A stretch of 64,000 bases of DNA. It comes from Mesorhizobium sp. M1E.F.Ca.ET.045.02.1.1 (GTDB lineage Bacteria > Pseudomonadota > Alphaproteobacteria > Rhizobiales > Rhizobiaceae). Positions 1 to 8,062 of this stretch are shown here, piece after piece. Both the position numbers and the translations under genes were made by a program. The notes below the pieces were generated by a model. That model made no database searches, was not told the origin of the DNA, and was given only the letters and a program-made list of their open reading frames with translations. Location of the stretch: contig NZ_CP034447.1 in NCBI RefSeq assembly GCF_003952485.1, positions 1,736,001 to 1,800,000 of the forward strand, written 5' to 3'. Within the stretch, counting starts at the first letter, position 1, and each line of letters starts with the position of its first letter.

Positions 1-753
1 GGCGTGCGGCTCTTGGCGCGCAGCACGCGCAGCGTCTCCCCGACCGAGGAGGGCGCGCAGCTCTTGGAGCGCCTGCGGCCAGCGCTGTCCGAGATCGACC
101 TGGCGCTGGAAACAGCGGTCGAGGCGCGCGACCGACCAGCCGGGAATCTCAGGCTCAGCGTGCCGCGCACCGCCGCGCATCTGGTGCTGACGCCACGGCT
201 CGGCGCCTTCACTGCCGCCTATCCCGAGATCGTGCTGGAGATCGTCATCGAGGACCGCTTCACCGACGTGGTCGAAGGCGGGTTCGACGCCGGCGTGCGC
301 CTCGGCGAAAGCCTGCAGCGCGACATGATCGCGGTGCGCATCGGGCCCGACCTTCGCGGCGCCGTGGTCGGCGCGCCGTCCTATTTCGAGGCGAGGCCGA
401 AACCTCGCCATCCGCGCGATCTGGCCGATCACCGCTGTATCCGCTTCCGTTTCTCCAGCGGCATCCTCTACCGCTGGGAGTTCGAGAAGGATGGCGAAGA
501 GATCGAAATTGCCGCGCAAGGGCCGCTGATCCTCGACGAGGACCATCTGATCGCCCGGGCGGCGGTCGACGGCGCCGGGCTCGCCTTCGTCTTCGAGCCC
601 TATGTGTGGGCGCCGCTCGCCGACGGCAGGCTGATCCGCGTGCTGGAAGATTGGTGCCCGTCCTTCGACGGCTTCTTCGTCTATTATCCGAGCCGCCGCC
701 AAATGCGGCCGGCGCTGAGGGCCTTCGTCGACTTCTTCAGGGTCAGCGGTTAG
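1..753 (+). CDS. LysR-family transcriptional regulator (5' end cut by window)
   Basis: The reading frame is open from base 1 and ends in TAG at 751-753. The first visible residues (VRLLARSTRSVSPTEEG) match the end of the winged helix-turn-helix of LysR regulators, so roughly the first 55 residues lie outside the window. The rest is the LysR effector-binding domain: a first half with RLSVPRTAAHLVLTP and a second half ending in a conserved-looking YYPSRRQMRPALRAFVDFF segment, typical of the DNA-recognising LTTR group that closes with a helix. LTTRs are cytoplasmic tetramers that usually control a divergent neighbour, which here would be upstream and unseen. No target can be assigned. Confidence 0.9.
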   Translation, partial: GVRLLARSTRSVSPTEEGAQLLERLRPALSEIDLALETAVEARDRPAGNLRLSVPRTAAHLVLTPRLGAFTAAYPEIVLEIVIEDRFTDVVEGGFDAGVRLGESLQRDMIAVRIGPDLRGAVVGAPSYFEARPKPRHPRDLADHRCIRFRFSSGILYRWEFEKDGEEIEIAAQGPLILDEDHLIARAAVDGAGLAFVFEPYVWAPLADGRLIRVLEDWCPSFDGFFVYYPSRRQMRPALRAFVDFFRVSG

Positions 754-754
754 C

Positions 755-867
755 CTACCCTCCCCCTTGTGGGGAGGGTCGATCCGCATAGCGGATCGGG
801 GTGGGGGTTCTCGTAGGGCGCTACCCCGTCGCTTCGCGCCGACCCTCCCCACAAGGGGGAGGGTGGA
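755..867. repeat. Dispersed palindromic intergenic repeat, family A copy 1
   Basis: The two ends are inverted copies: ACCCTCCCCCTTGTGGGG at the left and its reverse complement at the right end. Inner inverted repeats include GATCCGCATAGCGGATC. It fills the gap between the LysR gene and the cytochrome gene. Similar G/C-box palindromes occur near 2119, 5069, 26480, 29308 and 60336. They resemble the intergenic mosaic elements known from rhizobia. It may act as a bidirectional transcription terminator. Confidence 0.7.
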
Positions 868-898
868 AGAAAGCCGGAAGCGAAGGCGTTTGCACACC

Positions 899-1471
899 AT
901 GCAATCATCCATCACCAACACCACGACCCGTTATGGCTGGGCGATGATCATCCTCCACTGGCTGATCGGCGCGATCTTCATCGGCCAGTTCGTGCTCGGC
1001 TTCGTCATGGTGCGGATCGAAAGCCAACGGACGTCCTTCGAGCTGATCCAGTTGCACAAATCCTTCGGCTTCCTGCTGCTTGGGCTGATCATCCTGCGCA
1101 TCGCCTGGCGGCTCGGCAACGCGGCGCCGGCCTTGCCGGTTTCGGTCGGAACACTAGAGCGCAAGGCGGCGCCGCTCGCTCATTTCGCGCTCTATGTCTT
1201 CCAGATCGCGCTGCCCCTTTCCGGCTGGGCGCTGGTTTCGGTCTCGACGCTGGAAATCCCGACCATGCCGTTCAACCAGTTCGTAATGCCCAACCTGCCG
1301 CTCACCGAATCCGACGCCGCCGAAAGCTTCTGGTCCGCCGCGCACTGGTATCTCGCCTATGCCGGCATCGCGCTGGTCGCGCTGCATATAGCGGCGGCGC
1401 TGCGCCACCATTTCCTGCTGCGCGATACTGTGCTGAGGCGCATAATCACGCCTTCGTCAGGCGGGGAATAG
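899..1471 (+). CDS. Cytochrome b561
   Basis: This 190-residue inner-membrane protein belongs to the bacterial cytochrome b561 (CybB-like) family, which carries two b haems in a four-helix bundle and passes electrons between the quinone pool and periplasmic partners. Four hydrophobic segments are visible, and candidate haem-ligand histidines sit at about residues 20 (ILHWLIG), 53 (QLHKSFG), 149 (AAHWYLAY) and 163 (ALHIAAA). The ATG at 899 is chosen because the longer upstream frame runs through the palindromic repeat. The next gene, 58 bases on, encodes a YceI protein. b561 and YceI genes are often neighbours, which suggests a shared role in periplasmic lipid or quinone redox chemistry. Confidence 0.9.
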   Translation: MQSSITNTTTRYGWAMIILHWLIGAIFIGQFVLGFVMVRIESQRTSFELIQLHKSFGFLLLGLIILRIAWRLGNAAPALPVSVGTLERKAAPLAHFALYVFQIALPLSGWALVSVSTLEIPTMPFNQFVMPNLPLTESDAAESFWSAAHWYLAYAGIALVALHIAAALRHHFLLRDTVLRRIITPSSGGE

Positions 1472-1529
1472 AGCGGGCCAGTCATACGTTGATGGGGCAA
1501 GAACGCGTATCTCCGAAAGGAACGAACCC

Positions 1530-2105
1530 ATGACCGCGCGCATCCTCGGATTGGCGGCCTTTGCCGCTTGCCTTGCCATGCCTGTCTACGCGGCCGTCGC
1601 TCTCAGCGACGCCGCCGGCAGCTACACGATCAGCTCCTCGGGCTCCAGCATCCACTTCACCATCGGCAAGGCCGGCGGCGGCGGCTTCGACGGCGCCTTC
1701 GGCCGCTTCAAGGGCACGATCCGCATCGACAACAGCGATGTCGGACGCTCGAAGGTCGACCTCACCATCTATCCGGAAAGCGTCGGCACCGGCCAAGGCC
1801 GCATCGATGCCTTCCTGCGCTCCGACGCGGTGTTCGACAGCGCCAACAACCCGGAGATCCAGTTCCGCTCGACAAACGTGACACGCACCGGCGACACGAC
1901 GGCCCTTGTCACCGGCCGCTTGACGGCGCGCGGCAAGACGTTTTCGGAAAAGTTCACGGCCGAGCTCGACGGATTGAAGTCCGGCACGATCAAGTTCCAT
2001 GTCACCGGCAAGGTGCTGAGGTCGCGCTACGGCATGGATGTCGGCACGCCGCTCTATTCCAACGTCGTCGACTTCAACATGACGCTGATGGGCAGACGAG
2101 GCTAG
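1530..2105 (+). CDS. YceI-family periplasmic lipocalin-like protein
   Basis: The 191-residue product starts with a clear Sec signal peptide (MTARILGLAAFAACLAMPVYA), so it should be exported to the periplasm. The mature part matches the YceI family, an isoprenoid-binding beta-barrel: GSSIHFTIGKAGGGGFDGAFGRFKG near the start, FLRSDAVFDSANNPEIQF in the middle and RYGMD near the end. YceI proteins bind polyisoprenoid lipids such as ubiquinone precursors. The AAAGGAACGA ribosome site precedes the ATG. Placement directly behind cytochrome b561 supports an operon and joint function. The ligand is unknown. Confidence 0.9.
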   Translation: MTARILGLAAFAACLAMPVYAAVALSDAAGSYTISSSGSSIHFTIGKAGGGGFDGAFGRFKGTIRIDNSDVGRSKVDLTIYPESVGTGQGRIDAFLRSDAVFDSANNPEIQFRSTNVTRTGDTTALVTGRLTARGKTFSEKFTAELDGLKSGTIKFHVTGKVLRSRYGMDVGTPLYSNVVDFNMTLMGRRG

Positions 2106-2118
2106 GCGCGACCCTTTT

Positions 2119-2310
2119 CCTTGCTCCCGCGAAGGCGGGGGAGAGGTGGCTCGGGCGAAGCCCGAGACGGAGCGGGGGACGCCCTCCGCGACGGCAAAGC
2201 CGTCTGAGAAGTTGGCGGCTATCAGGCAGCTTCGACTCCGGGGCCGGCTCTTTACGAAGTCCCCTCTCCGTCCCGGCTTCGTCGGGCTCCCCACTTCGTG
2301 GGGCGAGGAA
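2119..2310. repeat. Dispersed palindromic intergenic repeat, family A copy 2
   Basis: The segment begins with TTGCTCCCGCGAAGGCGGGG and AGGTGGCTCGGGCGAAGCCC, both small hairpins, and ends with CGTCCCGGCTTCGTCGGGC and a CCCCACTTCGTGGGG hairpin. Its ends are mutually related inverted sequences. It separates the YceI gene from the oxidoreductase at 2385. No coding potential is evident. Confidence 0.6.
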
Positions 2311-2384
2311 CTGGCGCACCGCATTGGCTTTTCCGCCGATTTCGGGCAAACCTCGTCGCCTGTAAATCGACATGGAGAAGCACG

Positions 2385-3371
2385 ATGTTCCGATGGGGTG
2401 TTCTGTCGACGGCCAAGATCGGCCGCGAGCAGCTTTTGCCGGCGATCGTGGATTCGGAAAACGGCGTGCTGTCGGCGATCGCCAGCCGCGATCTGTCGAA
2501 GGCCCGCGCGCTGGCCGACCGCTTCGGGGCCCGCCATGCCTTCGGCTCCTATGAGGAGCTGCTCGCCTCGAAGGACGTCGACGGTGTCTACATCCCGCTG
2601 CCCACCTCGCAGCATGTCGAATGGGCAGCAAGGGCGATAGAAGCCGGCAAACATGTGCTGGTCGAGAAGCCTCTCGCACTCGACGCCAAGGACATCCCGC
2701 CGCTGATCAAGCTGCGCGACGAAAAGAAGGTGCTGGTCTGCGAGGCCTTCATGGTCGTCTACCACCCGCAATGGATCAAGGTGCGCGACCTCATCGCCGA
2801 CGGCGCCATCGGCCGGCTGCGCCATGTGCAGGGCGCGTTCTCCTATTACAATGTCGACCCGAAGAACATGCGCAACCAGCTCGACCTGGGCGGCGGCGCG
2901 CTGCCCGACATCGGCGTCTACCCAACGGTGTCGACGCGGTTCTCGACCGGCAAGGAGCCGGTCCGCGTCCAGGCCAATATCGAGCGCGACAAGACCTTCG
3001 GCACCGACATCTATTCCTCGATCCGCGCCGATTTCGGCGACTTCGAATTGTCCTTCTACCTCTCGACGCAGATGGCGGCGCGCCAGGTGATGGTGTTCCA
3101 CGGCGAGAAGGGTTTCATCGAAGTGTTATCGCCCTTCAATGCCGGGCTCTACGACCACCACCGCATCGAACTGCACAACCAGAACCACACTGAGGCGCAG
3201 GTGTTCCGCTTCCCCGGCACCCAGCAATACCGGCTGGAATGCGAAGCCTTCGTCCGCGCCGCCCAGGGCGGCAAGGACCGCGTCTTCACGCTGGAGGAAT
3301 CGGTGCTCAACCAGAAGGTCATCGACGCCATCTTCCGCGCCGGCGACAAGGACGGCTGGGAACCAGTCTGA
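2385..3371 (+). CDS. Gfo/Idh/MocA-family NAD(P)-dependent oxidoreductase
   Basis: The 328-residue protein has the Rossmann start [18 protein letters not shown], the family EKP motif ([14 protein letters not shown], about residue 95), and the C-terminal substrate domain with a [12 protein letters not shown] segment that supplies catalytic residues. These enzymes oxidise or reduce sugars and cyclitols with NAD(P), and the substrate cannot be read from the sequence. The ATG at 2385 follows a GGAGAAG ribosome site at 2374. A longer frame upstream enters the repeat and is not used. It is followed 36 bases later by an FAD dehydrogenase on the same strand, possibly in one transcript. Confidence 0.9.
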   Translation: MFRWGVLSTAKIGREQLLPAIVDSENGVLSAIASRDLSKARALADRFGARHAFGSYEELLASKDVDGVYIPLPTSQHVEWAARAIEAGKHVLVEKPLALDAKDIPPLIKLRDEKKVLVCEAFMVVYHPQWIKVRDLIADGAIGRLRHVQGAFSYYNVDPKNMRNQLDLGGGALPDIGVYPTVSTRFSTGKEPVRVQANIERDKTFGTDIYSSIRADFGDFELSFYLSTQMAARQVMVFHGEKGFIEVLSPFNAGLYDHHRIELHNQNHTEAQVFRFPGTQQYRLECEAFVRAAQGGKDRVFTLEESVLNQKVIDAIFRAGDKDGWEPV

Positions 3372-3407
3372 CAGGTCGCCAACAGGACGCTTGGGGGGAG
3401 AAAGAAG

Positions 3408-5063
3408 ATGGCTGACGACGCGGACGTGATCATTGTCGGCGCGGGGCTTGCCGGCCTCGTCGCCGCGGCCGAGCTTGCCGAGGCCGGCAAAACAACCGTC
3501 ATCGTCGACCAGGAACCGGAGCAATCGCTGGGCGGCCAGGCCTTCTGGTCGTTCGGTGGACTTTTCCTGGTCGATTCGCCCGAGCAGCGACGCATGCGCA
3601 TCCGAGATTCGCACGACCTTGCGCTCGAGGACTGGATGGGCACCGCAGCCTTCGACCGTCCGGAAGATTTTTGGCCGCGCAAATGGGCGGAAGCCTATGT
3701 CGGCTTCGCCGCCGGCGAGAAACGCTCCTGGCTGATCGAGAGGGGCTTGAAATTCTTCCCCGTGGTCGGCTGGGCCGAGCGCGGCGGCGGCAATGCCAGC
3801 GGCCACGGCAATTCGGTGCCGCGCTTCCACATCACCTGGGGCACCGGGCCCGGCATAATCGAACCCTTCGTCCTGCGCGTGCGCGAGGCGCAAAAGCGTG
3901 GACTCGTCCAATTCAAGTTTCGCCACCGGGTCAATGAGATCACGCGCACCGGCAAGACGGTGACCGGCGTGCGCGGCGACGTGCTGGAGGCAAGCAGCGT
4001 CGAGCGCGGCCACAAGAGCTCGCGCGATGTCGTGGGCGATTTCGAGTTCCACGCGCAAGCGGTGATCGTCGCTTCAGGCGGCATCGGCGGCAATCATGAG
4101 CTGGTGCGCAAGAACTGGCCGCAGCGTCTGGGCGCGCCGCCAAAGCGGATGATCACCGGCGTACCCGACCACGTCGACGGCCGCATGCTGGCAATCAGCG
4201 AAGCGGCCGGCGGGTCGATCATCAACCGCGACCGCATGTGGCACTATGTCGAGGGGATCAAGAACTGGGCGCCGATCTGGACCGAGCACGCGATCCGCAT
4301 CCTGCCCGGCCCGTCGTCGCTCTGGCTCGATGCACGCGGAAAACGGCTGCCGGTGCCGCTCTATCCGGGCTTCGACACTCTAGCCACGCTCAGCCACATC
4401 ATGAGCACCGGCTTCGATTATTCCTGGTTCATCCTGACCAAGAAGATCATCCAGAAGGAGTTCGCGCTGTCGGGCTCCGAGCAGAACCCGGACCTCACGG
4501 GAAAAAGCTGGCGGCAGGTGCTGGGTCGCGCGACATCGGGCATTCCCGGCCCGATGAAGGCCTTCATGGAAAAGGGCGAGGATTTCATCGTCGAGACGGA
4601 CCTTTCGAACCTGGTCAAGCGCATGAACGCGCTGGCCGGCGAGCCGCTGCTGGAGGCCGCGCAGGTCGAGCGCGAGATCCGCGCCCGCGATATGCAGCTC
4701 GACAACCCGTTCTCCAAGGATGCGCAGATCACCGCGCTGCGCGGCGCCCGCGCCTATCTCGGCGACAGGCTGATCCGCACGGCGAAGCCGCACAAGATGC
4801 TCGATCCGGAAAGCGGCCCGCTGATTGCGGTCCGCCTCAACATCCTCACCCGCAAGACGCTGGGCGGCCTGCAGACCGACCTCGACAGCCGCGTGCTCGA
4901 TGCCGCCGGACAGCCGGTGCCCGGGCTCTACGCGGTTGGCGAGGTCGCCGGCTTCGGCGGCGGCGGCGTGCACGGCTATGCGGCGCTCGAAGGCACCTTC
5001 CTCGGCGGCTGCATCTTTTCCGGCCGCAGCGCCGGACGGGCGGCGGCCAAGGCGGTCGCCTGA
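3408..5063 (+). CDS. FAD-binding dehydrogenase (fumarate reductase / ketosteroid dehydrogenase-like flavoprotein)
   Basis: The 551-residue protein opens with a dinucleotide-binding motif for FAD (VIIVGAGLAGLVAAAELAEA) and closes with the matching FAD-binding GLYAVGEVAGFGGGGVHG segment and a GTFLGGCIFSGRSAG helix. The arrangement is that of the soluble fumarate reductase/3-ketosteroid dehydrogenase flavoprotein superfamily, and the length fits the group of predicted FAD-binding dehydrogenases of about 550 residues. The GGGGGGAGAAAGAAG ribosome site is strong. No signal peptide is seen, so it should be cytoplasmic. The substrate is unknown. The upstream Gfo/Idh/MocA gene may be its partner. Confidence 0.85.
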   Translation: MADDADVIIVGAGLAGLVAAAELAEAGKTTVIVDQEPEQSLGGQAFWSFGGLFLVDSPEQRRMRIRDSHDLALEDWMGTAAFDRPEDFWPRKWAEAYVGFAAGEKRSWLIERGLKFFPVVGWAERGGGNASGHGNSVPRFHITWGTGPGIIEPFVLRVREAQKRGLVQFKFRHRVNEITRTGKTVTGVRGDVLEASSVERGHKSSRDVVGDFEFHAQAVIVASGGIGGNHELVRKNWPQRLGAPPKRMITGVPDHVDGRMLAISEAAGGSIINRDRMWHYVEGIKNWAPIWTEHAIRILPGPSSLWLDARGKRLPVPLYPGFDTLATLSHIMSTGFDYSWFILTKKIIQKEFALSGSEQNPDLTGKSWRQVLGRATSGIPGPMKAFMEKGEDFIVETDLSNLVKRMNALAGEPLLEAAQVEREIRARDMQLDNPFSKDAQITALRGARAYLGDRLIRTAKPHKMLDPESGPLIAVRLNILTRKTLGGLQTDLDSRVLDAAGQPVPGLYAVGEVAGFGGGGVHGYAALEGTFLGGCIFSGRSAGRAAAKAVA

Positions 5064-5068
5064 GCAGT

Positions 5069-5220
5069 CTCCCCCCTTGAGGGGGAGATGGCCGGCAGGC
5101 CAGAGGGGGTCGTCTCACATAGATCGCCAACGCGGTCTGTTATCGCGAAAGGCGTCGGCGTTCCACGCGCGGCGGCCCCCTCTGTCGCCTTCGGCGACAT
5201 CTCCCCCTCAAGGGGGGAGA
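5069..5220. repeat. Dispersed palindromic intergenic repeat, family A copy 3
   Basis: The left end CCCCCCTTGAGGGGGAGATG and right end CATCTCCCCCTCAAGGGGGG are inverted copies. The next internal layer, GGCCAGAGGGGG against CCCCCTCTGTCGCC, is also largely complementary. The whole element can fold into one long hairpin of about 150 bases. It lies between the FAD dehydrogenase and the small protein at 5310. Confidence 0.75.
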
Positions 5221-5309
5221 TTTGGCGGTGCCAGGTCAAAAAAGTCTCCGACAGCGAATCCTTTCGGCCGCACGAAACGTCTTCCTTGGACCAACCAAAG
5301 GAGACGACC

Positions 5310-5630
5310 ATGAACCACAATCTCATCCGCTACGGCGTGAAGGACACCGGCATCGCCGAGAACCGGGCGCTGGTGGCGAAAGTGTTCGAAGCGCTGGATG
5401 AAACGAGGCCGCAATCCGTGCGATATCTCGTGCTCGAACTCGACAACGGCGAATTCGTCCACATCGTCGGTTATGAAAAAGACAGCTCGGCGCTGACCGA
5501 ACTCGACGCTTTCAAGGCCTTCGGCGCCGATCACGCCGAGCGACGCTCGACACCGCTGGCCAGGTCGGCGGCGAAGATCATCGGCAACTATCATATGCTG
5601 GCGAAAGCCGACGAGGCCGTGTCGGCCTGA
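5310..5630 (+). CDS. Conserved small protein of unknown function, upstream of ECF sigma gene
   Basis: The 106-residue product begins MNHNLIRYGVKDTGIAENR after an AAAGGAGA ribosome site. It contains a predicted alternation of helix and strand (VRYLVLELDNGEFVHIVGYE) that looks like a small ferredoxin-like alpha/beta fold, but I do not recognise the family. There is no signal peptide or membrane segment. It ends 46 bases before the chosen start of the ECF sigma factor gene, on the same strand, so the two are probably co-transcribed. It could be the target or partner of the sigma factor. The longer in-frame extension upstream runs through the repeat and is rejected. Confidence 0.75.
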   Translation: MNHNLIRYGVKDTGIAENRALVAKVFEALDETRPQSVRYLVLELDNGEFVHIVGYEKDSSALTELDAFKAFGADHAERRSTPLARSAAKIIGNYHMLAKADEAVSA

Positions 5631-5676
5631 CGGGTACGATATGGCTCGCGGGCCGGCGATCAAGAGAACGGGAACG

Positions 5677-6573
5677 ATGAGCACAGCGAAATTCGACCGC
5701 GCGGCGCTTGAAGCCATGCTCGTCGGCCTGCGCCCGAAACTGCATCGCTACGCGGCCCGCATGGCCGGCTCGACGATCGAGGGCGAGGACATCGTCCAGG
5801 AGGCGGCGGTGAAGGCGCTTGCCGCGCACGACGGTGGCGCCGCGGTCGAGCGCCCCGAGCAGTGGCTGTTCCGCATCGCCCACAATGCGGCGCAGGATCA
5901 TCTGCGCCGCCGCCAGCGGGAGCGCTCCCGCGTGACCGAGGCCGACATGACCGGAATGGAAGACCTCTCCGCCAGCGCGGAGGCGAGGCTTGCGGCGGCG
6001 GCGAGCCTGCGCAGCTTCATGCGGCTTACGCTGGCGCAGCGCAGCGCGGTGATCCTGGTCGATGTGCTCGGCCTCAGCCTCTTTGAAACCTGCGAGGTGA
6101 CGGGCGCGACACTCGCCGCCACCAAGGCTGCGCTGCATCGCGGCCGGGCGGAGTTGAAGGCGCTGGCATCGGCGCCGGATGACATGCCGGTGCCCAGGCT
6201 CGATCCGGAAGAGGAGCGCCGGCTGCGCCGCTACATCGACCTGTTCAACGCGCGCGACTTCGATGGGGTCCGGGCGCTGATCGCCGAGGATATCCAGGTC
6301 GACGTCGTCAACCGCACCCGCTTGCGCGGCAAGAAGGAAGCTTCGACCTATTTCGGCAATTACGACCGCGTCAGCGACTGGGCGTTGCAGCTCGGCTTCG
6401 TCGATGGCCAGCCGGCGATCCTGATCCGCAATCCGCAGGCGGACAATGCGGTGCGCGGCTTCGTGCTTCTCGAATGGCGCGGCGACGAGGTCGTCCGCAT
6501 CCGCGATTTCCGCCACGCGCCTTATTGTGTGACGGAGGCGGGTATCCTCTTCGTTTCCGGTGAGCGGGCATGA
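5677..6573 (+). CDS. ECF-type sigma-70 factor with C-terminal SnoaL-like domain
   Basis: The 298-residue protein has sigma region 2 at about residues 10-75 (GEDIVQEAAVKALAAH and EQWLFRIAHNAAQDHLRR), and sigma region 4 at about 110-160 (LAQRSAVILVDVLGLSLFE then TLAATKAALHRGRAELK). A second domain of about 115 residues (YIDLFNARDFDGVRALIAED onward) is SnoaL/NTF2-like, as in the ECF41-type sigma factors, where the fused tail modulates sigma activity in place of a separate anti-sigma factor. No anti-sigma gene is adjacent, which agrees. An alternative ATG in frame lies at 5641. The 106-residue gene upstream is the likely operon partner. Confidence 0.88.
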   Translation: MSTAKFDRAALEAMLVGLRPKLHRYAARMAGSTIEGEDIVQEAAVKALAAHDGGAAVERPEQWLFRIAHNAAQDHLRRRQRERSRVTEADMTGMEDLSASAEARLAAAASLRSFMRLTLAQRSAVILVDVLGLSLFETCEVTGATLAATKAALHRGRAELKALASAPDDMPVPRLDPEEERRLRRYIDLFNARDFDGVRALIAEDIQVDVVNRTRLRGKKEASTYFGNYDRVSDWALQLGFVDGQPAILIRNPQADNAVRGFVLLEWRGDEVVRIRDFRHAPYCVTEAGILFVSGERA

Positions 6574-6705
6574 CTGGATACCGCGAAGATCGGCTCGCCG
6601 GATTTCCGCCGCTCCCCTCTCCGATCCGGGCCGAGTTTCCTCCAGCCACCGGCACGTCTATAAGTCCGCATCGGGCGGAGCGTTGAGCAGAACGGACACG
6701 AGGAC

Positions 6706-7341
6706 GTGACGCAGGCTGGTCCCGAAACGCACGGCACCTCGGCACGGGTCCTCGCAGCGATTATCGCATTGGCGGCCTGGGCTGGCATAGCGGTGCATTT
6801 TCACGCGCTCGCCGACGGGCCGGCATCGTGGCCCGGGGTGGTTTGGACCCTGCTCGGCTATTTCACGGTCACGACCAATCTTTTGGTGGCAATCGTGTTC
6901 ACCGGCGTTGCGGCGAAGGCGCGGTTCGCCACGCCATGGCTGCTTGGCGCGACCTTGCTCAACATCCTGCTCGTCGGCGTCGTCTATGGGCTCCTGCTGC
7001 AGGGCCTGAAGGAATTAACGGGCGGCTCGCAACTCGCCAACGTCCTGCTTCATCGGGTGACGCCGGCTCTGACGACTGTTTTCTGGCTAGGCTTTGTCCG
7101 TAAGGGATCGCTTACCTTGCAAGCCCCGTTTCTCTGGGCGCTCTACCCGATCGGCTACCTCGTCTACGCCCTGTTTCGCGGCGCGGTGGAGAACCGCTAT
7201 CCCTATCCCTTTATCGATGTCGCCAGGATCGGCTGGGAACAGACACTCGTCAACAGCCTCCTGATCGCCCTCGGCTTCGTGGCGGCGGGAGAGGTGCTGG
7301 TCTGGCTCGACCGACGGCTCGGCGGAAAGACAAGGTCGTAA
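6706..7341 (+). CDS. Pr6Pr-family six-helix membrane protein
   Basis: The 211-residue product has about six hydrophobic segments and the signature pieces of the Pr6Pr family: LGYFTVTTNLLVAIVF, a HRVTPALTTVFW segment, and WALYPIGYLVYALFRG followed by NRYPYPFIDV. The biochemical role of this family is not established. GTG at 6706 is used, behind an ACGAGGA ribosome site. The gene stands alone between the ECF sigma gene and a repeat-filled spacer. Confidence 0.85.
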   Translation: MTQAGPETHGTSARVLAAIIALAAWAGIAVHFHALADGPASWPGVVWTLLGYFTVTTNLLVAIVFTGVAAKARFATPWLLGATLLNILLVGVVYGLLLQGLKELTGGSQLANVLLHRVTPALTTVFWLGFVRKGSLTLQAPFLWALYPIGYLVYALFRGAVENRYPYPFIDVARIGWEQTLVNSLLIALGFVAAGEVLVWLDRRLGGKTRS

Positions 7342-7497
7342 GCGGCTCGCCAGAGGCGGCTGGCCGCCGGCACAGCATCCGCAATCGATATTCCGGCCGG
7401 CACTCGTCGCGCTGAAGTCCCCTATCATCGGACTGGCCATCTGTTGCTGCTGTCTTGCCGTGTATCTCAGGCCGGAGGCGCCTGGGGCGCGGAATCA

Positions 7498-7599
7498 AAG
7501 CGCGCCGCTGAAAGACGGATTCAGGCGACGCGCTAAGATCTTTGTTTTGATGCGTGTCACTTCCTCAAACCGCTGCGCAGTTTTGGGCGACATGCATTT
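7498..7599. repeat. Dispersed intergenic repeat, family C (diverged copy) inside a 415-base spacer
   Basis: The stretch AAAGCGCGCCGCTGAAAG ... TTTGTTTTGATGCGTG ... CCGCTGCGCAGTTTTGGG ... GACATGCATTT is a diverged copy of the repeat at 40332, 41830 and 53008. It sits in the 7342-7756 spacer. The rest of that spacer has no recognisable gene. Bases 7640-7750 are noticeably AT-rich for this genome and probably hold the promoter of the helix-turn-helix gene and the Ehr-type operon. Confidence 0.75.
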
Positions 7600-7756
7600 G
7601 GGGCGATAGCGATCAAGAGATCCTGCGACGCGACCAACCTCGCTCACGCTACCATCAACATCCATGTCTCAAACATCATTTATTGACGATGAGGCACTTT
7701 AATGTATGCTACAGATTCGAGACCTCATATTTTAAACTGAGCAAGAAAGTTCGTCG

Positions 7757-8062
7757 GTGATAACCGCACCGCAATTGCGCGCCGCCAGATCGCTGCTGGG
7801 CATCGATCAGCGCCGGCTTGCCGAATTGTCCGGCCTGTCGGTGCCAACGATCCAGCGCATGGAAGCCAGCGGCTCGATCATCCGGGGCAACGTCGATTCG
7901 CTGATGAAACTGATCGCGGCGCTCGAGGTGGCCGGCATCGAACTGATCGGGGAAGGCGCGGTCAGCCAGGGCGGCGGGCGCGGTGTGCGGCTGAAAGCCG
8001 GCTTCGGCACGGCCAAGGCGCCAGACGCCGCCTATGCCGAGCCCGGCGGGAGCCTGCCGTGA
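7757..8062 (+). CDS. XRE-type helix-turn-helix regulator, coupled to the Ehr-type operon
   Basis: The 101-residue protein has one Cro/C1-type helix-turn-helix at about residues 5-40 (LRAARSLLGIDQRRLAELSG, then LSVPTIQRMEA) and a short tail. This single-domain XRE layout is common in alphaproteobacteria. GTG at 7757 is the start. Its stop codon overlaps the GTG of the first membrane subunit gene by four bases (GTGA), so the regulator is translated together with the hydrogenase-like operon. That points to an autoregulated local switch for the complex, but the signal is unknown. Confidence 0.85.
   Translation: MITAPQLRAARSLLGIDQRRLAELSGLSVPTIQRMEASGSIIRGNVDSLMKLIAALEVAGIELIGEGAVSQGGGRGVRLKAGFGTAKAPDAAYAEPGGSLP

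Noticed and set aside
1482..3101. 539-codon minus-strand frame
   Set aside because: It crosses the YceI gene, a palindromic repeat and the Gfo/Idh/MocA gene in antisense and has no recognisable domain.
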